In this document: one piece after another, positions 34,421 through 44,945 of the stretch
How the letters are laid out: each line of letters opens with the position of its first letter
Position numbering within the stretch: position 1 is the first letter of the stretch
Assembly: GCF_023101765.2 (NCBI RefSeq)
Contig: NC_064224.1
Span: 5,598,103-5,662,102 of the forward strand
Length of the DNA stretch: 64,000 nucleotides
DNA from: Spodoptera frugiperda
Taxonomy: Eukaryota > Arthropoda > Insecta > Lepidoptera > Noctuidae
Direction of reading: 5' to 3'
Notes under the pieces: generated by a model
What the model saw: the letters and a program-made list of their open reading frames with translations, nothing else
Told to the model about the DNA's origin: nothing
Database searches by the model: none
Translations under genes and position numbers: made by a program

Positions 34421-35324
34421 TTTGTAGGATGTTATCTATACTTGAACTGTGCCCATGGGTGCACAACGAACATTTTTTTATTCTTTTTTACTTATAATAA
34501 AGTTATCAGACCTTTTAGTTTCCGGAAACGTAAGGCATACAAATAGACTTATACCACAATAACTTATACCTTCAACTTTAACTTTTTTTTTCATAGTAGA
34601 GGTGAGATCATCTTTACTGTTTAGAAAGATCAAAATTTTGACTTTGGAAGATGCGGTTCCAGTAAAAAATAATCCCTAGAAGAAGTCCACATTTGGATGT
34701 TTATTAGCTTGTATTGAGGATCACTATTGAAATAAATATATGAACGTTTGAATTTTAATTCTGTCTTCCAAATAATATATTTAAAAAAAATGCTACCCAC
34801 CAGATTACTCTTGAAAATTGAACACAAGAGCTGATTAAAATAAGAAAAAAAATCAGCCACGCTCAATCCATCTTCTGTTCATTCTTCAACAAAGAATTAT
34901 AGCGAGCAATCCTTCTCTGTACATTCAACAAATAAATCGCATCTAAACTGATAGGTTTCATTAGCCTCGCTAGAATACAGTTTGAGCTAATCATGTAGAT
35001 TTTAGCCACATTTTAGCTAGCAAACTGTTCATTTCGGTTGGTAACTGATGAAGTTGGTATTGCACGGAGAATTTCATTTTGGTGAGCTTAAAACATGTAA
35101 ACGTGTAGATACGTTTGAAGTAATGTTAATGTTTAGCAAAGATTATTTGAGGTTCTTATTAATACGGTACATTCGTTGTTATTTTTATGTCTCATTTATA
35201 GACAACGTAATATAGGTACTGTAGTGTCTCACTTTTTAATCCCTATTCAGGTTGCCAGAAGTAAACGCATACAGTATAGGTACCACTATTTGTAATGAGC
35301 TATAAGTCTCATGAAATAAAAATG
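34421..35324. other. Unannotated AT-rich stretch
   Basis: No gene, RNA gene or recognised repeat. A 78-codon minus-strand frame at 34630-34866 lacks any distinguishing feature. Confidence 0.45.
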
Positions 35325-35329
35325 GTCTC

Positions 35330-35462
35330 ACTTCACTCACTCTTCCCGCCTTGGGCGAGGCAAGACGGAGTGTGAGACTCTTACTGACTAAAAACAGTAT
35401 CGTTCCTACTCCAGCCCTTAGAACTGGAGCCCCAGTAAACCAGTTGGGTAGTCCGCAGCTAC
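35330..35462 (+). repeat. Family B repeat
   Basis: CTTCCCGCCTTGGGCGAGGC, AAGACGGAGTGTGAGACTC, TTACTGACTAAAAAC and TTGGGTAGTCCGCAGC mark a full-length but diverged copy. Open frames across it on either strand are repeat sequence. Confidence 0.72.
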
Positions 35463-35635
35463 GGATTTGTTCTACTCTAAAGAATAAATGATCACGAATA
35501 ATAACATTTTGCTGAAAATCGAAACCATTGGCGATTATTATCAATGCGTTGGTTTGACTAATTATACATACAGTCTTATTTACGGCCTAACCTATACAAA
35601 GACAAGCACCAATAAAATAAGCAGACCTGCGGACA

Positions 35636-35758
35636 GTCTTGTCATTTGGGTTACCGGGGCTACGGCTCGAAGCACGGGGGGGTTTTTAGTCATTAAGAGT
35701 TTGACACTTCCTCTCGCCTCAAACGGCGAGGCCAGAGGAGTAGTTTGAAGATTTTCCT
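35636..35758 (-). repeat. Family B repeat, reverse orientation
   Basis: ACCGGGGCTACGGCTCGAAG, GTTTTTAGTCATTAAGAG, TTGACACTTCCTCTCGCCTC and GAGGAGTAGTTTGAAGATTT are the reverse order of family B. It faces the plus-oriented copy about 175 bp away. Confidence 0.68.
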
Positions 35759-36079
35759 CCTCATAAAAACCCTTAAACACAAATAAAGAGTATAAAATTT
35801 CCCAATTCGCATTTCTACGTACAAACGTAAAACTCTCATTGAGTGCTCGATAACAAAAACTCAAAGTGTAAACATCGTAAATCTATAAGACAATAACCAC
35901 GTGGCACTTTTAGCGCAGTGTTGAATTTCTATTCGTTTACAAACCGTTTATAAACGGGTTGTAAACAATTAGGAAGGATGGAAATGGTTGCGGTTATGGG
36001 AATTAAATGTCGATGACTGATCGATTTTCCGTACTTAGGTTTTGTTGTTATGTAGTATTATAACGATGTTTTATTTTTC

Positions 36080-36310
36080 TATGGGATAGCGTGGCAATCG
36101 AGCAGATGGATTAGCTGATGGTAAGCAATCGGTCCGCCCTTGTACACCCACAACAATACCAAAGAAGTTTACAAGTGTGTCTTCTTTTTCTTCTCCTCTA
36201 ATAATATCTTCTGATTTATTTCGTTGCGGGATCCCGCTGACTTCAGTGTCGTGTTTTCATAGTTTTATCTACTGTAGATCCTGACTACCGGGAGTTGCAG
36301 GACTGATTTA
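36080..36310 (-). repeat. Family C scrap joined to a family I copy
   Basis: TCTATGGGATAGCGTGG and GCTGATGGTAAGCAATCGG are family C remnants. From about 36175, TCTTCTTTTTCTTCTCC, TCTAATAATATCTTCTGATT, TATTTCGTTGCGGGATCC and TTTTATCTACTGTAGATCC are the reverse complement of 17420-17560. Confidence 0.6.
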
Positions 36311-36344
36311 ATTAAACAGAAAATAAAACAGGCCATTGAGTATT

Positions 36345-36578
<234 letters not shown>

Positions 36579-36884
36579 TTACAAACCAATCCACTCCACT
36601 GAATAACTAGTTTCTGTATTCCATGGTCAACTCACATTGTTGGCAATAATAGCAAAACAACCTTTAACTTAACAACAACATTGACCAAACCTCTCCCCAG
36701 TAAAAATAACTGCGCAGGTAAACAACTAAGCTTCAGTGACCGTATCCTTTTCATCCTTTAAAATACATCCCTGGGAAATCCCCTAAGGGACGTAGGCGTG
36801 ATATTTGCTTATAAAAGAGCCACCTTACCCACCCATAGGACAGGGACAGTGAGTGATTGACATTGTGCCTGTCCACACGGGTAC

Positions 36885-36960
36885 ACTTCGGTCTATGCAA
36901 TCCAGCATAAACTGATCTTTGTATGTGTGGAAAGATCATCCAAAGCTAGACCATTGAAAC
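36885..36960. repeat. Family J repeat fragment
   Basis: ATCCAGCATAAACTGATC, TTTGTATGTGTGGAAAGATC and AGCTAGACCATTGAAAC match the copies at 39196 and 49806. Confidence 0.6.
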
Positions 36961-37307
36961 TTGGTTTTTAATCTTGTTAAAGGCGTGTACTCGCTGAATC
37001 ACGGCTTTGATGTAGGTAATGTACTTTCGGGTGAGAAAGAAAAAAAGTAATTATAATTGACACTAAGAAAGGACTTAATGGAATATAGGTTCAATTAATG
37101 CCCGTGTTAACTGTTTTAAAGTAAAAGGTGTTTCATATGTAAAATTTTAGTTAGGTTTAGACTTAACTAATAATAATTGAGCTAGAATTATACGCAATGT
37201 ATTATGAAAGATTGATTCTAATTACAAGGGACTATGACTAAAAATGCAATACATGGAGTATCTATACAGTACTGTTTAACTTTTTAAAAGGTACCTAATG
37301 AAGTATT

Positions 37308-37445
37308 ATTTTTCGGCTTACTCTTGTAACCGTACGCAACGTCTTATGTCACGGAATGATGCTGATGAATGTGAACCCTTAACGTGTGCTTGAAACTAGT
37401 CTTGTTTCTGGACAAACAGCTAATTCGGAAGTTAACCGAAAAACA
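37308..37445. repeat. Diverged inverted-repeat element related to 1074-1241
   Basis: TTTTTCGGCTTACTCTTGTA at the left and CGGAAGTTAACCGAAAAAC at the right are the degraded arms. The centre keeps TTGAAACTAGTCTTGTTTC. Confidence 0.6.
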
Positions 37446-37564
37446 AGATACAAATACAACACTTAAAAAAAAACACCTAAAATTCCAAAAAAAAACACAG
37501 TTGGTGCAGTGCACATATCCCGTGTAACACCGCCGCCATATTTTGTAAATTCGTGTGGAAAAAT

Positions 37565-37693
37565 ATGGTTGCTCCGTGCTACAGCCGCGGGGTATTTACG
37601 TGCGACTGGCCACGGAAATGCCTTACGGCAATAGAGTGGCTACCACTAGGGATGGCCACGATTTATAGCCATATTTTACCGAAGAATATTCAG
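37565..37693 (+). other. Possible coding exon (unrecognised, 43 codons to a splice-donor-like site)
   Basis: An ATG in a strong context (AATATGG) opens a GC-rich frame: MVAPCYSRGVFTCDW, then PRKCLTAIEWLPLGMATIYS, to NIQ followed by GTATTG, a usable donor at phase 0. Upstream, CGCCGCCATATTTTG resembles the YY1-type element of some 5' leaders. Reading past the donor, the frame stays open to 37753, and AATAAA occurs near 37740. The GC content contrasts with the flanks. The protein is not recognised, and a transposon-derived insertion is an alternative. Confidence 0.3.
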
Positions 37694-37778
37694 GTATTGT
37701 TTATGTTTTTAGGCTTATGGCTTAACTTATTTAGGAACAAAATAAAGGATTGATTTTCTAACCGATTATGATGTTGGT

Positions 37779-38150
37779 AAATTAAAGTCAAAATTGACAA
37801 ATGGTGAAGAAAAACATCGTGAGGAAAGCTAGGCTTATAATTTCTAATTATAAGTTTGAAATTGCCAACTTGTATTGATCAAGCGTGGATGCTCAAATCT
37901 TCTCCATGTGAGAAGAGGCTTTGGTCAACAGTGGCGGCTTATAGGCTTATGGTTAAAGTAATGGGAGTAAGCAGAGGTGCACATTACGGCACGTAAAACC
38001 TCTGCACAATGTACATCCACTTTTTACTGTCTGTTTTTTATAAGTGCCATGTAATAGGTGAGCCTATTGGAATATAATGGGCACAATTTAAGGCTCCGTT
38101 CTATTAAGAAACTTTCGACAAACCAAAACTTTGCCCGACGTACGATCACA
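37779..38150. repeat. Family G fragment followed by a family A SINE (minus)
   Basis: At 37779-37938, GAAGAAAAACATCGTGAGGA, TTTGAAATTGCCAACTTG and CTCCATGTGAGAAGAGGC match 52585-52752 (a LINE 3'-region type common in Lepidoptera). At about 37962-38150, AGCAGAGGTGCACATTACGG, GTACATCCACTTTTTACTG, GAGCCTATTGGAATATAATGG and TTTGCCCGACGTACGATC are a reverse SINE A copy whose tRNA head is degraded. Confidence 0.68.
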
Positions 38151-38559
38151 CGAATAGCTATTAGATACTATACAGTTTACATATTTATTAGTTAACTGAA
38201 TTCAGAAATATGTAGTATAATTTTATTATAATAAAAATCACTTCGCAGTTAGTATACGCTAGCTAACATTTAGACAGCCCTGACTGTCATTGACATAGCA
38301 TCTACATTGTAGTGGCGTTTGATGCGAACAAAATTAACACCGCCTCAATTGATCGTGGTTAAATATAGACTAGAACAGACTAAATACTGGCGCTATTAAT
38401 TAATTATCAGTAGTATTCGTAACAAGTACGATTTCAATTCGATCTGTTTTTATTTCGTTTCTATTTACAGTACAATATTTCAAATAATGTCAAATGTGGA
38501 AATGGAGTATAAATTGATTATTATACGTTACGAAATTAAAAGGACATGCATTAAACTTG

Positions 38560-38732
38560 CTCAATTCCTAATCCCCGATTCCCCAACAACCCTCAAATTC
38601 CTAACCACCAAAAGGCCGGCAACGCACTTATAACGCCTCTGGTATTTCGGGTATCCATGGGCGGCGACGATTGCTTATTACCATCAGGTGGATCCGTCTG
38701 CTTGTTACCGACTTATACCATAAAAAAGATTA
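38560..38732 (-). repeat. Family C repeat, middle and proximal parts
   Basis: CTCAATTCCTAATCCCCG, ATTCCCCAACAACCCTC, AAAAGGCCGGCAACGCAC, TTCGGGTATCCATGGGCGGC and GACTTATACCATAAAAAAG. Well preserved. Confidence 0.78.
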
Positions 38733-39195
38733 TTGTCGACACAAATCCTATAACACATGTGATTAAACATGAATAGAAACTTTTACTTTTTCTTTTTGGG
38801 TAGAAAGCCCACCAGGTACGGACCTCGCCTAGTCGGAAGATCGTCTTTTTCCGATCTTAGGGAAATTCACTCTCTATTCACTAAATACAGCATAATACAA
38901 TACTCAGTAACATCTACAATACGGTTATGCATAGTAAAAAAAATCAACACTGAGTAAAATTTTCCCCAAAACCCAAGTCTAAATCTTCATAAAATCCACT
39001 TTAAAAACTGTTTAAATCAATGTGTAACGTTTTTACAGGAAACGACGGTGCTCATAGTGAATTATGCGCATTTATACATACAAATAAATAGTAGTTCAAG
39101 GAATAAAATTCGACGTAAACTTACACCCACTATTTTAAATACATAAAACTATTTTAAAATTACACACACATGCGCAACATCAAGCTTCTAATAAC

Positions 39196-39295
39196 CAATA
39201 TAAACTGACCTTTGAATGCGTGGAAAGTTCATACAAAGCGATACTATGATAAAGTGGTTTTGTATATTTGGATGTGTCGTCTTATGTATGTTGTA
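39196..39295. repeat. Family J repeat fragment
   Basis: ACCAATATAAACTGACCTTT, GAATGCGTGGAAAGTTCATA, ATGATAAAGTGGTTTTGTAT and TTGGATGTGTCGTC. Confidence 0.65.
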
Positions 39296-40190
39296 TGTCT
39301 TATTTAATGTGTAAAAACTACAATAAAACGTTTAACACGATCGCTATTTAATGTTGTCTGAGACAGTGCCAAGTAATTTTATACGCGTAATTGTCTGATT
39401 CAATTCAAACCACTCGTTCGCGACTTCGCGGTGGGCCATAGAAGCGATTGGAAATTTAATGTTAAAATAATTATTATATATTATAATTATGTGGTTATAA
39501 TATGATATATTATATGATATAGTTTAGTAATAAATCAACTAATATTTACAAAGCATTTATTTAGTTTTTATTGATGACATCTACGAATTATTTATGACTT
39601 GAATCTTGAATAATGATTAAAAGTACAATTTTTACCTAGTATTTAGTCATTAAGTATTACATTTTAGAACTCTATAATTTGGCTGAACTCGATATTTAAA
39701 GTACTATAGTGAACTGAACTGACTCTCCGACACTAAGATGTATTTGGGATACTTGTAAACACAGATATTTGTAAACACTAATTTACGGTTATAATAGTAT
39801 CGTCAAACCACAAAAAACAGCATCAAAAAATAGTCATTTAATCGGCATTTGATAAACATGGCGTCAAATATGTATAGATTGATTATATTACCCAGGTCAT
39901 ATTATTTATCATATTCCCATTACAACGTAAGTAACTTCAAACGTGATACTCACTTATGATAATGAATACTCATAGTAATTCATCTCTATTGATGTGTGGT
40001 GAGCAATAAGATAAATTTTATGACTGTTTACATAACATTTGTCAGGTCAAATGATTGGACATGAATCATTTTAATGATGCTGAATGCGAAGTTTAATTGA
40101 TTGTGAGGCCGCCGTGCTTGAGTGCTTGTTAGTTAAGCGTACTACGGTTTTTTGAGAGCTAAATAAGGTAACTTTAAAAATGGAACTTAA
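39296..40190. other. Unannotated AT-rich stretch
   Basis: A TATAAT-rich low-complexity tract lies at about 39465-39530. No gene or clear repeat otherwise. Confidence 0.45.
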
Positions 40191-40194
40191 AAAA

Positions 40195-40386
40195 AATACA
40201 TTAGTATTATAAATGTGAAAGTTTGTTTGTTTGGATGTTTCTTCGTCAAATACGCTGAAACTACTGAACGGATTTTGATGAAATTTGGTACACTGAAAGG
40301 CTGATGCTGCTTGGGTGCTGACTTGGGTGATAGGATACTTTTTATCCTCCGGGAAATCGGGCGAAGCCGCTGACAGAAACTAGTAA
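40195..40386 (+). repeat. Family H (LINE-tail-like) repeat
   Basis: TTATAAATGTGAAAGTTTG, GGATGTTTCTTCGTCAAATA, GAACGGATTTTGATGAAATT, TTTTTATCCTCCGGGAAATC and GGGCGAAGCCGCTGACAGA are the standard blocks of a very common lepidopteran repeat. Confidence 0.75.
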
Positions 40387-40663
40387 GTTGCCCATGAAAT
40401 AATTCATAACTCCATTTCACCCTGCGTTATTTAATTAATCTTAACTGTGAATTAAATGATAAAAACCATTAGCATTTTCTATATAATAATGTTAAAGCAT
40501 TACTTGTACCTATTATAATAAAACTGTAATAATGTACAACATCGTTGATTTAGATTTAAAAAAAAAAACAGGATTGCAAGCATACGAACTCTTTAAAATT
40601 AGGTATTTACTAACAACTATCATTTATGTATCAGATAAGCGGCTAACACTTTCTATTAATAGA

Positions 40664-41219
40664 ATCCCATCAAAAACATCCTGTAAAAAACCCAAGTCTC
40701 GCAGCTCAGTCTTTCTACCGTCAAAAGTTGTGAGATCCATGTAATACCAAGTCGGTTAATCTATTTAGTGTCTACTTGAAGGACCTTCTGTCTTAAGTTA
40801 TTACATAAGTTATTATCATGCCAATATTAAAAATATTTAACGTTGTAAACAAATAGATCGACTTGGACATCGCTTGATTTGATTATTAGTATGTATCACA
40901 CTACACAGCACGACGGGCCAGCGACCAACAGGAACGAGAGTTTCAATCGCGTGAGGCGCGAGAGACTAAAGAATCTAATATAATATTGTAATATTCATTT
41001 TGTTTTCATGCGATGTCCAAGTCGATCTATTTGTTTAAAACGTTAAATATTTTTAATATTGGCATGATAATAACTTATGTAATAACTTAAGACAGAAGGT
41101 CCTTCAAGTAGACACTAAATAGATTAACCGACTTGGTATTACATGGATCTCACAACTTTTGACGGTAGAAAGACTGAGCTGCGAGACTTGGGTTTTTTAC
41201 AGGATGTTTTTGATGGGAT
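40664..41219. mobile_element. Large foldback element with 210-bp arms and a 136-bp spacer
   Basis: The left arm (40664-40873) and right arm (41010-41219) are near-identical reverse complements, with one difference noted (AACGTTGTAAAC versus AACGTTTTAAAC). The tips are ATCCCATCAAAAACAT, closely like the foldback at 25946-26275. The spacer holds a GC-rich piece (CGACGGGCCAGCGACCAACA, CGCGTGAGGCGCGAGAG). No ORF of note. The high arm identity suggests recent activity. Confidence 0.93.
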
Positions 41220-41285
41220 CTCACTTCTTTTTGTAGAGCCTTTCTTTTTGATACCATCTACTTCTAACGAATTTTGTTAAAGGTC

Positions 41286-41504
41286 TTATGATATTTTCTT
41301 ATTTTTATATGTAGTCTTCCTCTTTTTCTTTTCCGGTACTACTTCTTGAGCTTCAGCCACAGTTTTTCTCAAAGCCCACTCCCTGTCTCTATGGGCTTTT
41401 CTAGAGAATGACAAAGAATGAAATAGACACGAACCATCACCAGGTATACGGACAATCCGGTGTGGGCATGGATGGTCATTCACATACAGTATTTCCGAAT
41501 CCAT
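41286..41504 (-). pseudogene. Truncated OTU-domain fragment, probably transposon-derived
   Basis: The frame begins MDSEILYVNDHPCPHRIVRI then PGDGSCLFHSLSF. D23-G-S-C26 with the following LFHSLS is the catalytic Asp/Cys motif of OTU cysteine peptidases. After S32-F33 the expected domain is missing. A Lys-rich tail (KKKRKTTYKNKK) follows, so no catalytic His region remains and the protein cannot be functional. OTU domains of this kind occur in some large eukaryotic transposons (for example some Helitron-type elements), which is an inference for this copy. It lies only about 65 bp from the foldback at 40664-41219. Confidence 0.6.
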
Positions 41505-41736
41505 TGCGACTACTAGTACTGGTAGATATGCAAGATGTAAGAATACAATTAATACTTAAACGTAACTTTGGTCTCGTTATTTCGACCGACACTATTAAGT
41601 AATTATATTTGAAGACTAAGGTATTTATGTAAGTTCCTTAAAATTAACCAAACAACATCCCAATCGTAAGCAAATAATATCAGTAAACTAATGAGCAAGC
41701 CTTTTAGTCGTAAATGTAATTAATAAAGTCGTAAAT

Positions 41737-41827
41737 GCCTCGAAACTTAACCTATAAGTTTGCGATTTTCATTTATCAATCGAAATTATAAATGAAAATC
41801 GCAAACTTATAGGTTAGGTTTCGAGGC
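41737..41827. repeat. 91-bp hairpin with about 39-bp arms
   Basis: GCCTCGAAACTTAACCTATA ... at 41737-41775 and its reverse complement at 41789-41827 enclose about 13 nt. One indel or mismatch occurs (AAACTTAACC versus AAACCTAACC). Confidence 0.85.
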
Positions 41828-41950
41828 ACATCCGAACAGCATGAGGGCGCTCGCACGTATGCGTGCGGCTGCCGCTCGCTCGAAGGCATTCACATTTCAT
41901 TCTTCTGTCATTTTGGCGTATATTTTGCTTGTCAGTCATAGAGTAAAATA
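41828..41950 (+). other. GC-rich block with a short Arg/Ala-rich frame
   Basis: An ATG near 41841 opens 36 codons (MRALARMRAAAARSKAF, then a hydrophobic stretch) ending at TAG near 41949. It directly follows the hairpin. The composition resembles repeat-borne sequence more than a gene. No domain is recognised. Confidence 0.25.
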
Positions 41951-42150
41951 GAGGCCAGTCTGTTTGTAAGGAGGCTAGTCGCGCTAACAATTTATATATA
42001 ACAGATTTAAATTATAATATATTGTTTTATTAGATTTTCGTACTTCAAGACATGTCCAATCATGTGTTTTTCATTACGTCGACCATTTTACAAGTAATAA
42101 TGTTGTTCAGTTTCATGGGCTAAACACACCCTTACCCACCCTATACCCCT

Positions 42151-42192
42151 ATGCCTTGCCTCATATGGTACCTACCATATGAGGCAAGGCAT
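42151..42192. repeat. Perfect hairpin 1 of 3 (20-bp arms, 2-nt apex)
   Basis: ATGCCTTGCCTCATATGGTA, CC, then the exact reverse complement TACCATATGAGGCAAGGCAT. Confidence 0.95.
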
Positions 42193-42197
42193 AGGCC

Positions 42198-42247
42198 AAA
42201 TTTAATAGGTGTAGATAGGTACCTACCTATCTACACCTATTAAATTT
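42198..42247. repeat. Perfect hairpin 2 of 3 (24-bp arms, 2-nt apex)
   Basis: The left arm 42198-42221 begins AAATTTAATAGGTGTAG and ends TAGGTA. CC is followed by its exact reverse complement 42224-42247. The apex GGTA-CC-TACC is the same as in hairpin 1. Confidence 0.95.
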
Positions 42248-42262
42248 ATAACCACCACCAAC

Positions 42263-42334
42263 CACCAACTGCATAAATAACTTTGTAATCCCATATATTT
42301 ATATGGGATTACAAAGTTATTGATGCAGTTGGTG
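42263..42334. repeat. Near-perfect hairpin 3 of 3 (35-bp arms, 2-nt apex)
   Basis: The left arm 42263-42297 begins CACCAACTGCATAAATAAC. The right arm 42300-42334 is its reverse complement with one mismatch (GCATAAATAAC versus GCATCAATAAC), around a TT apex. The outer right arm continues into the family K repeat. Confidence 0.94.
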
Positions 42335-42339
42335 TATTT

Positions 42340-42722
42340 GGAAAACTGGACCGAAATTACAAAATATTTAAGTTTTCCCATGATTAAGACACTAAACTCT
42401 ATATGTATTCCAAATATGAAGCTTCTAAGTCTGCTAGAAGTGCCTTGGACTTTTGATGATCGGTGAGTCAGTGAGTGACAAAATTTAGAAACTTTAACAA
42501 GTTGTCATTCTTAAACTACTGGTTCAAATTGACTGAAATTTTAAATATTCCGTGTTTATACAATGCCGGATTAGTTACTGAAGATTCAGGTTTCTTGCTT
42601 TATCCACAACCGAATTATAGGGGGTCGAAAAAGGCCCGAATTGCTTCGAGAAAAGGATGGTACGGCCGTGCCGCTTTTTTTTTGCTCGACTTGGCGGGGG
42701 CACTGCCGTGCCCCCAGATTTT
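42340..42722 (+). repeat. Family K repeat, copy 2
   Basis: GGAAAACTGGACCGAAATTA, GATGATCGGTGAGTCAGTG, CAACCGAATTATAGGGGGTC, CGAGAAAAGGATGGTACGG and the hairpin GGGGGCACTGCCGTGCCCCC (42696-42715). The 125-codon open frame here is repeat sequence and not a gene. Confidence 0.7.
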
Positions 42723-43007
42723 CTTTTTAGACACACTTCTTACAACATCACTTTTTATTATTCTTGAAACTGCCAACAGGATAAAAGTAAACCTTTTCAG
42801 TCCACGTCACAGTCAAATTTCAACAAATATCAATTTAAATTCCTGCCTTTAAAGTTCACTTTTCTTCAACAATATCTTCAGCTGTGTCTCAGGTTACTGT
42901 ATAACGCAATACCCTGTTTCTACCTTGTTTTTAATTACTTTACCTTAGACGTTAACTAAACACTGGCAACCCAAATTCGGAGTATTATTACCTTTCCTTC
43001 ATAAACC

Positions 43008-43099
43008 AGTGGCGGCCATCTTGTGTTCCAAGACCCTTCGTAACAAAGTCTAAACAATAATTTTATGAACGCCGATAGCGAGGACGAGAATACTTGCAG
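43008..43099 (+). other. Possible 5' leader and first coding exon (unrecognised protein)
   Basis: GTGGCGGCCATCTTGTG at 43009-43025 resembles the YY1-type element of many metazoan 5' leaders (one mismatch in AAGATGGCCGCC). It is followed by the ATG at 43065, an acidic N-terminus MNADSEDENTC and then AG|GTTAAGTG, a good splice donor (donor GT at 43100-43101). An 11-codon first exon cannot be identified by homology. A GC shift and the ordered leader-ATG-donor layout are the evidence. The gene would run to the right. Confidence 0.4.
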
Positions 43100-43566
43100 G
43101 TTAAGTGAATATGTTTTGGGAACACGTGTACATGTGTGTGTTGTGTTTTATGAAAGGACTTACTTCTACCAGTTGGTTGCGCCTGTGTTTTACGTGGGAT
43201 GAAAAGCAATTGTGTTATTTAAAATTACAATTAACTTTTGTTGTAAATTTCATCCCGATGCTGTCAGCCATTTTGGTATGATTGAGTAACAAACATAAAC
43301 ACAAACTCACTAACTTTGGCATTTATAATGATAGTAAGATACCTATTGTTGTAAGAAATTTTATGAGTAAAAATAAGAGATAACTTTACGTTTCTAAAAA
43401 CCTAAAACTTTTGACCGTGGGTCTAACAAAAATGTCAATACTCGTATATTATTTATCATATTATCGTTAGTAAGTTATGTAGGCGAATAGTGAAAAACTA
43501 GATATATGGCTTTGGCAGAATTTGAAACTAAATATAAGCTATTTACTCGTTAAACTAATCGAACCA

Positions 43567-43735
43567 TTCTTCCCGTTCTGAGTAAGGTGAGAAGGAGTGT
43601 CAGACTCTTACTGGCTAAAAACCACCCCGTTCCTACTCCTGCTTTGAGCCCGGTTCAGGGCGGGTAGCGGCCCTAGTGGACCCCATATGTGGTCTGATGG
43701 CTCTTTAAGCCGTAAAGGGCGATAGAGCAAGATAA
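43567..43735 (+). repeat. Family B repeat
   Basis: ATTCTTCCCGTTCTGAGTAA, GGTGAGAAGGAGTGTCAGAC, AAACCACCCCGTTCC, then CGGGTAGCGGCCCTAGTGG and CCCCATATGTGGTCTGATGG from the distal part of the family. Confidence 0.72.
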
Positions 43736-43989
43736 ATTACCTAACAGTTTATCTATGTAAGATATTCACATTTAATACCTGGTGATTAGAAAAACTACAA
43801 CGTTTTTCCTCATAAGTTATTAATTATTAATTACACTATTCGCTAACGTTTATTTTAGGTAATAGAGGGAAAAGTTTACATTCTATATTTTACGATTTGC
43901 TATAGGTATTCTTAAACTTGGTGTTTCCTCAGTCCATGGTGAAAAATAATAAAGTCTTAATTTTTACCTGTTTATACATATATGCTTGA

Positions 43990-44198
43990 TGAGCCGACGT
44001 TTGACCACCATCTTGCCTGATGGTAAGCGATAATCATATCAGCTATCACATCAACAGCTGAACATAAGTATGCTTTACCTTAATAGTAATCGAATTTAAT
44101 AATTCAAACATTGGTTGATTTATTCAAGCCAATCAAACCCCCGAACGCACTTTCATTTCGATTACTATAAACGTATAACAAACTCGTACTGAGAGTTA
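43990..44198. repeat. Family C/D scrap and a copy of the 19713-19830 repeat
   Basis: GATGAGCCGACGTTTG and CTGATGGTAAGCGATAATC are remnants of the SINE-like families. From about 44108, AAGCCAATCAAACCCCCG, AACGCACTTTCATTTCGATT and AACAAACTCGTACTGAG match 19750-19830. Confidence 0.5.
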
Positions 44199-44867
44199 GT
44201 ACAGATTGGCCGATCTAGAAACTAACATTATACTAAATAACTTGTGTACACATTAACAATCTTCTATATTAATATAAAATTTGATTTAAAAATATAAAAA
44301 CGTAATATAAGTATTGATTGCCTCAAATAAATTCCAGCAGCTTGCACACAAATTATCTAACATAACCAAAACAAGACAATTTCATCAAAAGGCCATCTAA
44401 ATAAATTCCTACAGACATCATAGCCTGTTGAAAAGGAAATCTGGGATAATGGCTGAAAATCTCAAAGGTCAGAAGCCCTCTGGGGTCCAGATTATTAAGT
44501 AATTAACCCTCCGAAACGGACTCCTTAATAAATTAAGAATTTCTTTGGCTATAAGTACAAGGGCAGTGAATTAGGAATGTTATCTGTTTCTGTTATTTTC
44601 AGTTACAATTATTATTAATCGTAGATACTATTAATTAAATTATATTATTAATATGTTAAATACACGTAGTTAGTTGTAGTTAATATTTAATCATTACAGA
44701 ACAATAAAGGAAATATTAAATTATTTGATGATACAATCAAATGAGGTATAGTACCGTACTAAAAATCACAAATGACGTAAAACTACTTTCTTGTTTTAGA
44801 AAGTATTTTTTATCTTATTTTTTCTTGCAAATTTAATTAAAAACCTAAGCACCTGTGGCTGACTCCT

Positions 44868-44945
44868 CTTGTGTTGCGGATGTACATGGGCGGTGCTGAT
44901 TGCTTACCATCGGATGATGCGTCTGCTCGTTTGCTCCTATTTTTC
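44868..44945 (+). repeat. Family D repeat, copy 3 (3' part)
   Basis: GACTCCTCTTGTGTTGCGG, ATGTACATGGGCGGTGCTG, TTGCTTACCATCGGATGATG and GCTCGTTTGCTCCTATTTTT. Confidence 0.68.

Noticed and set aside
35236..35864. Several 77-102 codon frames on both strands
   Set aside because: They cross family B repeats. Similar frames occur over other family B copies, so they reflect the repeat's GC-rich sequence.
42475..42852. 125-codon plus-strand frame
   Set aside because: It lies over a family K repeat whose other copy (24926-25330) does not keep the frame.
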